DNA from: Drosophila persimilis
Taxonomy: Eukaryota > Arthropoda > Insecta > Diptera > Drosophilidae
Reading direction: 5' to 3'
Assembly: GCF_003286085.1 (NCBI RefSeq)
Contig: NW_020825348.1
Location: 62,001 to 126,000, forward strand
Length of the DNA stretch: 64,000 nt
This document shows positions 33,784-43,959 of this stretch, in pieces; position 1 is the stretch's first letter; each line of letters opens with the position of its first letter. The notes under the pieces are model-generated. The model made no database searches and was not told the DNA's origin. It saw nothing but the letters and a program-made list of their open reading frames with translations. The position numbers were made by a program, and so were the translations under genes.

Positions 33784-34378
33784 AGTGACATATCCATAAT
33801 TCCCCACATCCCATACACATTATGTTTATGTACAATTCATCCACCCCATCCACACAAGTAACAGGACCCCACTCAAGAATCAATAACTGTTTCTTCCCAT
33901 ACTCCAAGCTAGGGCCCCCCATAATATAAACAATGGACCACATTGTTTCAGCAACATTAGAATCACGCCACTCTCGAGAAATCGATTCTTTAGAATCACG
34001 CCACTCATGAGGACCAATCAAAGCTAGACATAAAACCAAGGAGTATCACATTCCTAGCTCCGTCATGTAATGCAACACCGATCGCCAGCAGTGGATGCCT
34101 TTCATCAAAGCCGACGCATCCCCAAATATCGATCCAGGCACGTACGCCACCGACACGAAGATGCAGCCGAGGAAAGCAACGCCCGAAGCCAGAGTCGGGA
34201 GTTCCAAGAGAAGGGCTCATGGAAACTAGCCAGCAGCAGAGAGATCAGTTCCGTTTGAGACAAGCAGACCGAAAGTCAAGTCGGGGAATTCATTTAAATC
34301 TTGTGACATAAAGATATTTAAGTTGTAAAATAAAAGTCTTTGTTAAAAAACTTAAAATCGAGTTGCGGATATTTAACT
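33784..34378 (+). repeat. C1 3' LTR
   Basis: 595 bp, preceded by a short purine run (GGGGG), the likely plus-strand primer tract. Confidence 0.92.
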
Positions 34379-34382
34379 ATAT
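34379..34382. repeat. Shared ATAT between C1 and C2
   Basis: Serves at once as right target duplication of C1 and left target duplication of C2. The outer duplications are at 27,264-27,267 and 41,491-41,494. Confidence 0.85.
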
Positions 34383-34977
34383 AGTGACATATCCATAATT
34401 CCCCACATCCCATACACATTATGTTTATGTACAATTCATCCACCCCATCCACACAAGTAACAGGACCCCACTCAAGAATCAATAACTGTTTCTTCCCATA
34501 CTCCAAGCTAGGGCCCCCCATAATATAAACAATGGACCACATTGTTTCAGCAACATTAGAATCACGCCACTCTCGAGAAATCGATTCTTTAGAATCACGC
34601 CACTCATGAGGACCAATCAAAGCTAGACATAAAACCAAGGAGTATCACATTCCTAGCTCCGTCATGTAATGCAACACCGATCGCCAGCAGTGGATGCCTT
34701 TCATCAAAGCCGACGCATCCCCAAATATCGATCCAGGCACGTACGCCACCGACACGAAGATGCAGCCGAGGAAAGCAACGCCCGAAGCCAGAGTCGGGAG
34801 TTCCAAGAGAAGGGCTCATGGAAACTAGCCAGCAGCAGAGAGATCAGTTCCGTTTGAGACAAGCAGACCGAAAGTCAAGTCGGGGAATTCATTTAAATCT
34901 TGTGACATAAAGATATTTAAGTTGTAAAATAAAAGTCTTTGTTAAAAAACTTAAAATCGAGTTGCGGATATTTAACT
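34383..34977 (+). repeat. C2 5' LTR
   Basis: 595 bp, AGTGAC...TTAACT, matching the other three C LTRs. Confidence 0.92.
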
Positions 34978-34995
34978 GGCGCAGTCGGTAGGATT
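34977..34995 (+). promoter_or_regulatory. C2 primer binding site, tRNA-Ser
   Basis: Same 19-nt tRNA-Ser match as C1, directly after the LTR. Confidence 0.85.
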
Positions 34996-35283
34996 TCGTT
35001 TAAAATTAACACCTATATTTCGGTAATGGTCAGCTTGTGTAATTTATAATTACTGTGATCACGTAATCCCGGAATTGTTAATAAAATTGTGAAATCCGCC
35101 AAAGAACCTATGTGCTGCAAGCACATACGATTTGCAAAACTAATTTAAGTGAACTGAAGTAAGCGGAGATAGTGAATCACCAAGGACAGTGAAACACTTA
35201 ATACAAAATCAAAAAAAACTTACAAGTGAACCAAAATAAAGTTAAAAACTACAACAAAACAAAACCCAATCAACACCAACAAC

Positions 35284-36240
35284 ATGGCGTTACCACCACT
35301 ATCATTGAGCGAAATCCACTTGAACCAGGCACTGCTGTCGATCCGACAAATACCTGCCTATGACGGTTCATCTGGACAGCTAAGCTCATTTATCAAACGA
35401 ATCGAATATGTATGCGGATTATATCCAACTGAAGATCTTCGCCAACAAAGGATCCTATTTGGAGCGACCGAGATCCAACTGTCAGGAGAGGCACAACGCA
35501 TATCGCAAATGATACAACCCAACACGTGGCTCGAACTGAAGACGGCGCTGATCAACGAGTTCAAAAATCACACACCATATGAAGAACTCTTACGACAACT
35601 ATACACCACCAGATTCAACGGCAGTCTTCGTAAGTTTATAGAAGAATTAGAGATAAAAGCATTATTAATAAACAATAAGCTAAACTTAGAAAACATACCA
35701 GAAAATAATGTCATTTATAAAAACGCTTTGAACAACACAATTAAAGATGTCATTACTCGAAAACTTCCTGACAGAATGTTCATGACCTTAGCAAGAAAAG
35801 ATATTACCACATTGTCTAATCTTAAGAAGGCAGCACAAGAAGAAGGATTGTACGAAGCTAGTACAACAGATTCAGGTACAAATAAAGATCAATCGAAATC
35901 GTCTCAATCAAATCGAAAGAATGTTGGAAACTATTATCCAAATTATAATACTACTAACTATCACAATCAAACTCAGAGTTCATCTGGAACAGGTCAGACT
36001 AATCGAACAAATCAAAATCAAAATTCCCAAAATCCTGGATTATACAATGAGTTCAAAAATTCCTTGAATCAAGGTAGGGCTCAGAATCCATTCAATCAGC
36101 AAATATCTCAAAACCAAGCTAGTGGGAGTGGACCCAACCAACCTACTAAAAGAGGGAGGGAGAGCCAGAGTGGCCAAACGAAGATGGACGTAAATTTTCA
36201 TCAAGCCGCCTCGGAAGAAACCGAGGAGGACCCTATATAA
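35284..36240 (+). CDS. gag: C2 Gag
   Basis: Intact 318-aa Gag, no zinc knuckle, Asn/Gln-rich C-terminus, same start as C1. Pol follows in the -1 frame at the gag stop, as in gypsy-group elements. Confidence 0.87.
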   Translation: MALPPLSLSEIHLNQALLSIRQIPAYDGSSGQLSSFIKRIEYVCGLYPTEDLRQQRILFGATEIQLSGEAQRISQMIQPNTWLELKTALINEFKNHTPYEELLRQLYTTRFNGSLRKFIEELEIKALLINNKLNLENIPENNVIYKNALNNTIKDVITRKLPDRMFMTLARKDITTLSNLKKAAQEEGLYEASTTDSGTNKDQSKSSQSNRKNVGNYYPNYNTTNYHNQTQSSSGTGQTNRTNQNQNSQNPGLYNEFKNSLNQGRAQNPFNQQISQNQASGSGPNQPTKRGRESQSGQTKMDVNFHQAASEETEEDPI

Positions 36241-39200
36241 ACATTACCATTAATAAAAGAATATTAAGGTGTATCGCTGACTCGGGATCATCGATCAACA
36301 TCATGAAAGAAAATTACACAGATTCCGAGATAAAAGACGATAACCTTACGGTCCATACCATCAATGGACCTGTCCGTTTAACTAAGAGTATAATGAGGAA
36401 TGCGAACAAAACATGTCCGTCCGAACAAAAGTTCTACATACATAACTTTTCCGAAAATTATGATATTTTATTAGGAAGAGAATACTTGATGGCAAGTAAA
36501 GCCGTCATCGATTACAGAAATGACACTGTAACACTAGCAGCTAGGTCGTACCCAATCATTCAGAGTGGAGAAGCTATTGAAGCCGGCAAGACCGCACAGA
36601 AGTGCACTGATCCCTCTACAAAAGAAGAGAAGATCGCACCTAAGTGCCTTGACCCATCTCCAGAGGGAGATCAATACTTCGCTTCCGCTCTAGACAGTGA
36701 ATTAAGGGAATGTAATCAATTAAGATTGGAACACTTAAACGACGAAGAGAGGGAAGAGTTAAAGAAGGTCTTATATGAGTTTAAGGATGTGCAGTACAGA
36801 GAAGGTGACAATTTGACTTTCACAAGTACAATCAAGCACGAGATCAAAACTCAACATGAAGACCCGGTCTACAGACGACCATACAAATATGCCCAGATAC
36901 ATGATCAGGAGGTAAACCAGCAAATCAAAGATATGATCAGGCAGGGAATAATTCGAAAGTCGAATTCTCCTTACTGCTCGCCCATATCTATGATTCCGAA
37001 GAAGATAGATGCTTCAGGAAAGCAAAAATATCGAATGGTAGTAGACTATAGAAGTCTAAATGAAATAACAGTTAAGGACAAATTCCCAACTCCAAGAATG
37101 GATGAAATCCTAGACAAACTAGGTAAATGTCAGTATTTTACGACAATCGATTTAGCAAAAGGTTTCCATCAAATACCCATGGAACCTAGCTCAATCCCCA
37201 AAACTGCGTTCTCCACTAAGCATGGACATTACGAGTTCACTCGTATGCCCTTTGGGCTAACCACTGCCCCAGCTACCTTCCAAAGATGTATGAACAATCT
37301 GCTAGAAGAGTTAATCTTCAAAGATTGCTTTGTATACTTAGATGACATCATTATATTTTCCACTTCATTGGAAGAACACTTGTTGTCACTAAGGAGAGTA
37401 TTTGGAAAGTTGAGAGACGCCAACTTGAAGCTACAAATGGATAAATGTGAATTCATGAAAAAGGAAACTGAATTCCTAGGTCATGTAGTCACTACTGAAG
37501 GAATAGTACCAAATCCAGGCAAAATCTCTGCCATTGTCAAATTTCCAATACCAGAAACGACTAAACAAATAAAGTCATTCTTAGGTCTGTGCGGGTTCTA
37601 CAGGAAATTCATTCCTAATTTTGCAAACATAGCAAAACCCATGACACTCAAACTAAAGAAAGGAGCTGTCATAGACCCCAAGGAAGAAAGGTACGTCGAG
37701 GCATTTGAGAGACTAAAAGTACTCATCACCTCAGACCCTATCCTTGCGTTCCCAGACTTTGACAAAATGTTCACGGTAACAACCGACGCTAGTAACATAG
37801 CATTGGGAGCGGTTTTGTCACAAGAACACAAACCGATCTGCTACGCTAGCAGAACCCTAAATGAACATGAAATAAACTATTCAGCCATCGAAAAGGAATT
37901 ATTAGCGATCGTATGGGCAACCAAGTATTTCCGTTCATACCTGTTCGGTAGAACATTCGAGATACAAAGCGATCATAAACCCTTGATTTGGTTGAACAAC
38001 CTCAAGGAGCCAAATATGAAATTACAAAGGTGGAAAATAAAACTGAATGAGTTTGATTTTAAAATGAAATATCTACCAGGCAAAGAAAATCATGTAGCTG
38101 ATGCCTTATCAAGGGTAAGATTAATGAAAATCTCCTGGGAGAAGCTTCCAATAGCGTTGGTGCAACTGTACATAGCGCACAGGAAGACAATCTAAATCAC
38201 ATTGCTATCACGGAAAGACCAATTAACTATTACAATCGGCAAATTGAGCTAATAAAAGGCAATGAAGATAAGGTAGAAACAATTCGTTATTTTCACAAGC
38301 TAATCATCAAGATCACGTATAAGGAAATGACTAACACCTTAGCGAAGGATATAATAAAGGAATATCTATGCACCAAAAAGAGCGCATTATATTTCCATAA
38401 CGAAACAGATTTTCCTCCATTCCAAAAAGCCTATTTAGAAATCATTAATTCTAACAATATAACCAAAGCTATTAAATCAAGCACGAAACTCCTAGATATT
38501 CAGAATTACGCTGAATTTAAAGAAACCATATTAAAGAATCATAAAGGCTTACTCCATCCAGGGATAGAGAAAACCGTCAATTGGTTTAGGGGAAAATACT
38601 ATTACCCGGATTATCAAAAACTAATCCAAAACATCATAAACGAATGTCCTACTTGTAATATTGCCAAAACAGAGCATAGAAATACGAAGTTGGCATTCGA
38701 AACTACACCGGAAATACTGAACATCAGAGAGAAATACGTCATGGATTTCTATATGGTTGGTAACCAACAGTTCCTATCATGTATTGACGTATACTCGAAG
38801 TTTGCCACTCTTGTAGAAGTAAAAAGTCGTGACTGGTTAGAAGCAAAAAGAGCCATCATGAAAGTTTTTAACGAGATGGGCAAACCAATTGAAATCAAAG
38901 CCGATAAAGATTCAGCTTTTATGTGCACAGCATTGCAAGCATGGCTGAATGCGGAAAACGTCAAAATAGAGATCACTTCCAGCAAAAATGGAATATCTGA
39001 CGTAGAAAGATTTCATAAAACAGTAAATGAAAAATTAAGAATAATATCTAGCGAGGATAACACAGAAGATAGATTCACGAAGTTTGAATTAATTCTTTAT
39101 ACTTATAATCATAAAACCAAACATAATACCACAAATAGGACACCAGCTGATATATTCATTTATGCAGGCTCACCTGATTATGACACACAACTAAATAAAG

Positions 39201-39481
39201 TGAATAAAATCACTCAATTAAATAAAAACCGCATAGAGTATGAAGTAGATACCCGCTATAAACTATCACCTCTAGTTAAGTCTAAGGTAACAAATCCTTT
39301 CAAAAGGACGGGTGAAATTAGACAGGTAGACGAAAAACATTATGAAGAAAAGAATAGGGGTAGGAAAATAACTCATTATAAATCAAAATTCAAGAAAAAG
39401 AAGAAATCTAATAGAAGCAAATATAATAATTCCAGAGAAACCGAGGAAGTTAATGGAATCGGCGAACTTCAACACAATTAA
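36241..39481 (+). pseudogene. pol: C2 Pol, single frameshift between RNase H and integrase
   Basis: The long open part runs to 38,195 with protease (ADSGSS), RT (YLDD near 37,339) and RNase H (DALSR near 38,100). A 1-nt deletion near 38,117 (compare C1, which has an extra A) shifts the frame in the linker. Integrase resumes in another frame, with an ATG at 38,327, to 39,481: HHCC zinc region (HPGIEKT...CPTC), DDE core and basic C-terminus. The end overlaps env by 29 bp. The only visible lesion is this single base. Confidence 0.88.
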
Positions 39482-40868
39482 AATCCTCATCTTCCTCATA
39501 ATTACCATCGTAATGGCACAGGGCCAAAACATAGAAATAAATTCTATAAAATCCCAAAACGGATATATGATATTCAAAACTGGATCGATCAACATACCTA
39601 TCAATTACGAATACCATTATCTAACTGTTAATGTAACTAAAACCGAAGAACTATACCAAAATTTGTTAAGGCAAGCCACTAAATTCCAGGACATAATCCA
39701 AATAAAATATCTAGTAGACAAATTGCAAAGAGAAATGAACGGGCTAAAAATAACCAAAAGAAATAAAAGAGGCCTAATCAATATAGTAGGAACAGCCTAC
39801 AAATATCTCTTTGGAACACTAGATCAGGAAGATAAAGTCGATTTGGAACAAAAAATAGAAAATTTAGCCAGCCATAGCATTCAAATGAATGAACTAAATT
39901 TGGTAATAGATGCAGTTAATAGCGGAATAAACGTTATAAACAAACTAAATGAAGAAAAAGACAGGAATCAACAAATAGAAATTTTGATATTCAATCTACA
40001 ACATTTCACAGAATATATCGAAGATATAGAACTAGGTATGCAATTAACTAGGCTCGGTATATTTAATCCAAAATTATTAAAACAAGACTACCTGGAACAA
40101 ATAAATTCTGAGAAAATACTAAATATAAAAACCTCCACATGGCTAAAATCCGATACCAACGAAATTCTAATAATTTCCAACATTCCCAAAGACATTACAA
40201 AAGTACCAATCTATAAAATCGTTCCGTATCCAGACGAATTAAATAACATGTTAACAGATATGACATACGACAAGTACTACATAAAAAATGAAGAAGTATT
40301 TGTTAAAGAAACTAGATTGAAAACCAATGACAATTGTATAAAAGGAATTTTAATGCAAACTCCCACTAAATGTCCATATTCCAAAACTTTTCAAAACTTT
40401 CAAATAAACTTTATTGAACCCAATATACTAATCACGTGGAATCTTCCAAAAACAACGCTAAATCAGAATTGTGTAAACCAAGAAATCATAGCGGAAGGAA
40501 ATACCATTATAAAAATCTACAACTGTTCAATCCAATTAAATGAATTTACAATATCAAACACAATGTTAGATTTTGCCCAGAATGTTTATGTCAACAACAA
40601 CATAACTAAAATAAAACCACTGTCGTATGTCCAAACTAATGAAATAATTATGCAATACACCACATATAGTAACCTATTACAAATAAGTCTACTAATTTCA
40701 TTTGTCATAATTATATTAGTACTACTAAGTTATGTAGCTGTTAAATTTACGAAAACTTCTAAAAGAGTCACGGTTAAATGTATAAACCCTATAATAGAAG
40801 CAGAAGAGGAACCAACCTCAGCCACCGCACTTGACACCCCGTCACTATACCCGAGGGTAATCGCCTAG
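39453..40868 (+). CDS. env: C2 Env, intact
   Basis: 471-aa class of insect errantivirus envelope. Signal peptide about residues 10-24 (ILIFLIITIVMAQG), furin-type RNKR at 103-106 followed by a Gly-rich hydrophobic stretch (GLINIVGTAYKYLF) resembling a fusion peptide, a central ectodomain with Cys residues and N-glycosylation sites, one transmembrane segment about 411-432 and a 39-residue cytoplasmic tail. Expressed from a spliced RNA in relatives; the splice sites were not identified here. Confidence 0.88.
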   Translation: MESANFNTIKILIFLIITIVMAQGQNIEINSIKSQNGYMIFKTGSINIPINYEYHYLTVNVTKTEELYQNLLRQATKFQDIIQIKYLVDKLQREMNGLKITKRNKRGLINIVGTAYKYLFGTLDQEDKVDLEQKIENLASHSIQMNELNLVIDAVNSGINVINKLNEEKDRNQQIEILIFNLQHFTEYIEDIELGMQLTRLGIFNPKLLKQDYLEQINSEKILNIKTSTWLKSDTNEILIISNIPKDITKVPIYKIVPYPDELNNMLTDMTYDKYYIKNEEVFVKETRLKTNDNCIKGILMQTPTKCPYSKTFQNFQINFIEPNILITWNLPKTTLNQNCVNQEIIAEGNTIIKIYNCSIQLNEFTISNTMLDFAQNVYVNNNITKIKPLSYVQTNEIIMQYTTYSNLLQISLLISFVIIILVLLSYVAVKFTKTSKRVTVKCINPIIEAEEEPTSATALDTPSLYPRVIA

Positions 40869-40895
40869 GGACAGGCTAATAACAAACGTTGGGGG

Positions 40896-41490
40896 AGTGA
40901 CATATCCATAATTCCCCACATCCCATACACATTATGTTTATGTACAATTCATCCACCCCATCCACACAAGTAACAGGACCCCACTCAAGAATCAATAACT
41001 GTTTCTTCCCATACTCCAAGCTAGGGCCCCCCATAATATAAACAATGGACCACATTGTTTCAGCAACATTAGAATCACGCCACTCTCGAGAAATCGATTC
41101 TTTAGAATCACGCCACTCATGAGGACCAATCAAAGCTAGACATAAAACCAAGGAGTATCACATTCCTAGCTCCGTCATGTAATGCAACACCGATCGCCAG
41201 CAGTGGATGCCTTTCATCAAAGCCGACGCATCCCCAAATATCGATCCAGGCACGTACGCCACCGACACGAAGATGCAGCCGAGGAAAGCAACGCCCGAAG
41301 CCAGAGTCGGGAGTTCCAAGAGAAGGGCTCATGGAAACTAGCCAGCAGCAGAGAGATCAGTTCCGTTTGAGACAAGCAGACCGAAAGTCAAGTCGGGGAA
41401 TTCATTTAAATCTTGTGACATAAAGATATTTAAGTTGTAAAATAAAAGTCTTTGTTAAAAAACTTAAAATCGAGTTGCGGATATTTAACT
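40896..41490 (+). repeat. C2 3' LTR
   Basis: 595 bp, followed by ATAT at 41,491-41,494, the right target duplication. Confidence 0.92.
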
Positions 41491-42397
41491 ATATATATAT
41501 TTTTTTTTTATATTTGACCAAAATGAAGGAAGGAAAAGAATGTTAAGGGACATGTGATCGATTTACAGGTTTTTCATTATATAATTCAACATCGATCACA
41601 GAGAAAATTATAATTATTGGCAATATGAGGCATGGAATTTCTGCAGCTCATTTGCGTTTCTTCGCACCAGTGCGAAGTTGATCCTTTGTTGTGGGGGGTT
41701 GGGGGGTTTTTTTTGAAGTGCCCCGTACTCAGCTATTGTGAGTGGGCGAGGTCCATCGTTTGGGTACACTTTTAAAGCCTTTTGTAGGCTGAGTGCATCC
41801 CTTTGCTCGGTAGGAGCAGAATCTGTTGGTCCATCGACGGTGCAAGGGGCGGTCCTATGCCACTCGCACTTATATTATTGGCCTGTTGGTCCATCGACGG
41901 TGCAAGGGGCGGTCCTATGACACTCGCACTTATATTATTGGCCCTTGCTGGGTCTGGTGGGGCCGGTGCTGGTCTTCGCACAGGTTTTATGTTGCGTGTA
42001 CGCTCTTTGTAGCGCGGGCTGTTAAATCTTCTTGGGTATTATATATTTCTGGCCGCATTGTAGTCCCCAAATTTAAGGGTATAAATTATAATCCAACATG
42101 GGTTTGTGCGTAATATCTTCGGCAGTCGTGCATGGGTCTGGCGAAACGGCTGGTTTGGCTTTCTGCTGTGGGTTTTCCTTGGCACTGGCGCTGGGGACAA
42201 CACTATTTCAATAGTTTTTCCAATTCATCAATTTTCTTTTGACTGTGTCCGATTTTTAAAACAAAATCACATAGTATTATTTTTTCTTTTTTTTTTTAAT
42301 GTCGACCATTCTTTGTCTTTATTATTTTTAACACTTTTTTAGAAATTTTTTTTTTCAATCCTTAGATCGATCCATCGCGTAGGACGTATATCGGTCC
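41491..42397 (-). other. B(V) leader, 5' part, continued after C insertion
   Basis: Non-coding leader of the B element between its primer site and the small ORFs at 27,060. AT- and G-rich patches, T-runs near 41,710 and 42,285, and one 60-bp tandem repeat. I see no convincing gene. Confidence 0.65.
41823..41942. repeat. 60-bp tandem duplication in B leader
   Basis: Two adjacent 60-bp units with one mismatch (C at 41,860 versus A at 41,920). The period equals 20 codons and keeps a minus-strand frame open (repeat core GPPLAPSMDQQ), but I do not regard that frame as a gene. Confidence 0.88.
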
Positions 42398-42411
42398 TGT
42401 CACGGTCGCCA
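42398..42411 (-). promoter_or_regulatory. B primer binding site, tRNA-Arg
   Basis: Minus strand TGGCGACCGTGACA, the tRNA-Arg type primer site known from 412 and mdg1. It directly adjoins the LTR at 42,412. Confidence 0.85.
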
Positions 42412-42913
42412 TGTAAACGACGTACAGTCCTTTTCTTGGATCTTTGGGGGTCAACCCTCCGATCTGTTTTATTGTGTTTTATATTCTGAATTTTACAATT
42501 GTGTTTTGGGCTTTTGTAAGCCAAAGGCCGCGGAGCTGCGCTGCCAGGTACGCCGGCAGCGGAGCGGCAGAACTATGTGTTCTTATCTCTTATATGTTAG
42601 TATGTATATGTGTGAATATGCTCAGCGCTGTTGGCAGCGAGAGCGCGAGGGAAGATATATGTGTGTATGCATGTATATTAGTGCCGTCAAGTCATGGGAA
42701 CATGCTGACGCTGCACTTGGGTCGCTCGAGGCATTCTTGAGTGAATCGTAATACGATCACCCAGAATGTCTGGGACTTTATTGTTACGTAAACACTGAAA
42801 CAAAGTGTTACAGTGTGTATTCTTTAAGTACCGTCGGTACAGTGGGTATTCGAAATAATGAATACTTTACGTGAATGTGTATATTATATTTAATTTAATA
42901 TGAGCATACTACA
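42412..42913 (-). repeat. B 5' LTR, 502 bp
   Basis: On the minus strand it starts TGTAGTATGCTC and ends CGTTTACA next to the primer site. The first bases resemble the 412 LTR start (from memory). The only complete B LTR in the window. The flanking TAAG at 42,914-42,917 would be the target duplication; its partner lies beyond the left window edge or is lost. Confidence 0.82.
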
Positions 42914-42990
42914 TAAGATCAATAACTAATAATCGCCGCCATGGATGGAAGGTCACGCAACACCGGCCCCGTTGAACGCCTGCATCGGCT

Positions 42991-43959
42991 TCAACACATT
43001 GGGAGCGGCGCCAATTTGTGTGTGGCCTGCCGAAAAACCGCTCCAGTGCTAGTCCTTATTTCGACGACCCTGACCATGCCATCCTCTCTTTCGTGCGTGG
43101 CGATGACCCTCCCCACGAGCCACTCCTGAGGCGGCAGATTGTCCTCGGCCACGATGACGAGGTCTCCTTCCTCGAGGTTCGGTTGCCGCTGGTGCCATTT
43201 GCCCCGAATTTGCAGCCCCAGGACATATTCGCGGGACCATCGCTGCCAAAACGCTTGCCTGACTGACGAGACAAGTCGCCATCGCCGCAAGCAACTGAGA
43301 CTCTCCTGGTCCGGAGTCCGCAGTGCTGGGAGGGCGATGAGCGACCCGCCTGTCAGCAGGTGCCCGGGTGTTAGGGCCTCGCCGTCGCTTGGATCTTGGC
43401 TGATGGCTCCCAGCGGCCTCGAGATCATTATGGCCTCGATGCCGACGAGGACTGTGGTGAGCTCTTCGGCGGTTAGGAGCGCGCTGCCTACAGCCCGTAG
43501 GAGTAGGCTCTTGGCAGTTTTTACACCTGCCTCCCATAGCCCTCCCATGTGAGGAGCTCGCGGCGGTACGAACGCAAATTCGCATCCGTTCTTTGACGCG
43601 AAGTCGCGAATTGCGTCTCCTTGCTCCTTGAGCCTGATCCGCAGAGCGCTGAGATGGCGGCTCGCTCCGACGAAGTTCGTCCCGTTGTCGCAATGGACGA
43701 CTTGGGGATATCCTCTGCGACCGACGAACCTTTGGAAAGCCAACAAAAAACAGTCAGTGGTTAGATCGGAAACTATTTCTAGGTGAACCGCCTTGGACGC
43801 AAAACAAACAAAAAGCGCAATGTATGACTTGTATGGGGGCCTTCCGCGAATTTTCAATGTCGTGTGCACTGGTCCACAAAAATCAACGCCACAAATTGAA
43901 AATGGGCGGAGAGCACGGAGTCGATCTGCGGGTAAATTCCCCATGAGTTGCGTCCGCAA
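42991..43959 (-). pseudogene. pol: BEL integrase part of Pol
   Basis: 322-aa open stretch with the integrase core: ICGVDFCGPV (first Asp), VVHCDNGTNF (second Asp) and APHMGGLWEA (catalytic Glu), then the long Pao-specific C-terminal domain ending THKLAPLPMC. It is in a different frame from the upstream RT/RNase H stretch; the shift lies near 43,975. The domain itself looks complete. Confidence 0.85.

Larger units (their letters stand above)
27268..34378 (+). mobile_element. C1: 17.6/297-like errantivirus, full length, 7,111 bp
   Basis: Two 595-bp LTRs with AGT...ACT ends, tRNA-Ser primer site, gag, pol and env in gypsy-type order, flanked by ATAT on both sides. ATAT duplication at TATATA targets is characteristic of the 17.6/297/Tom group. 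The LTRs differ visibly at one base (A at 27,373 versus G), so insertion is recent. Pol and env carry several frame breaks. Confidence 0.9.
34383..41490 (+). mobile_element. C2: 17.6/297-like errantivirus, full length, 7,108 bp
   Basis: Same architecture as C1, two 595-bp LTRs, intact gag and env, pol with one frame break. Head-to-tail with C1, separated by 4 bp. The four-LTR layout argues for two insertions rather than LTR-LTR unequal exchange, which would leave three LTRs. Confidence 0.9.

Noticed and set aside
27268-41490. C1/C2 as a tandem made by LTR-LTR unequal exchange
   Set aside because: That would leave three LTRs; four LTRs and an ATAT between units fit two insertions better.
41823-41942. 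CRISPR-like or satellite array
   Set aside because: Only two adjacent 60-bp units without spacers, in a eukaryotic retroelement leader.
43049-43693. 214-codon Arg-rich minus-strand ORF over BEL integrase
   Set aside because: Alternative-frame shadow of the GC-rich integrase sequence, which has clear catalytic motifs.
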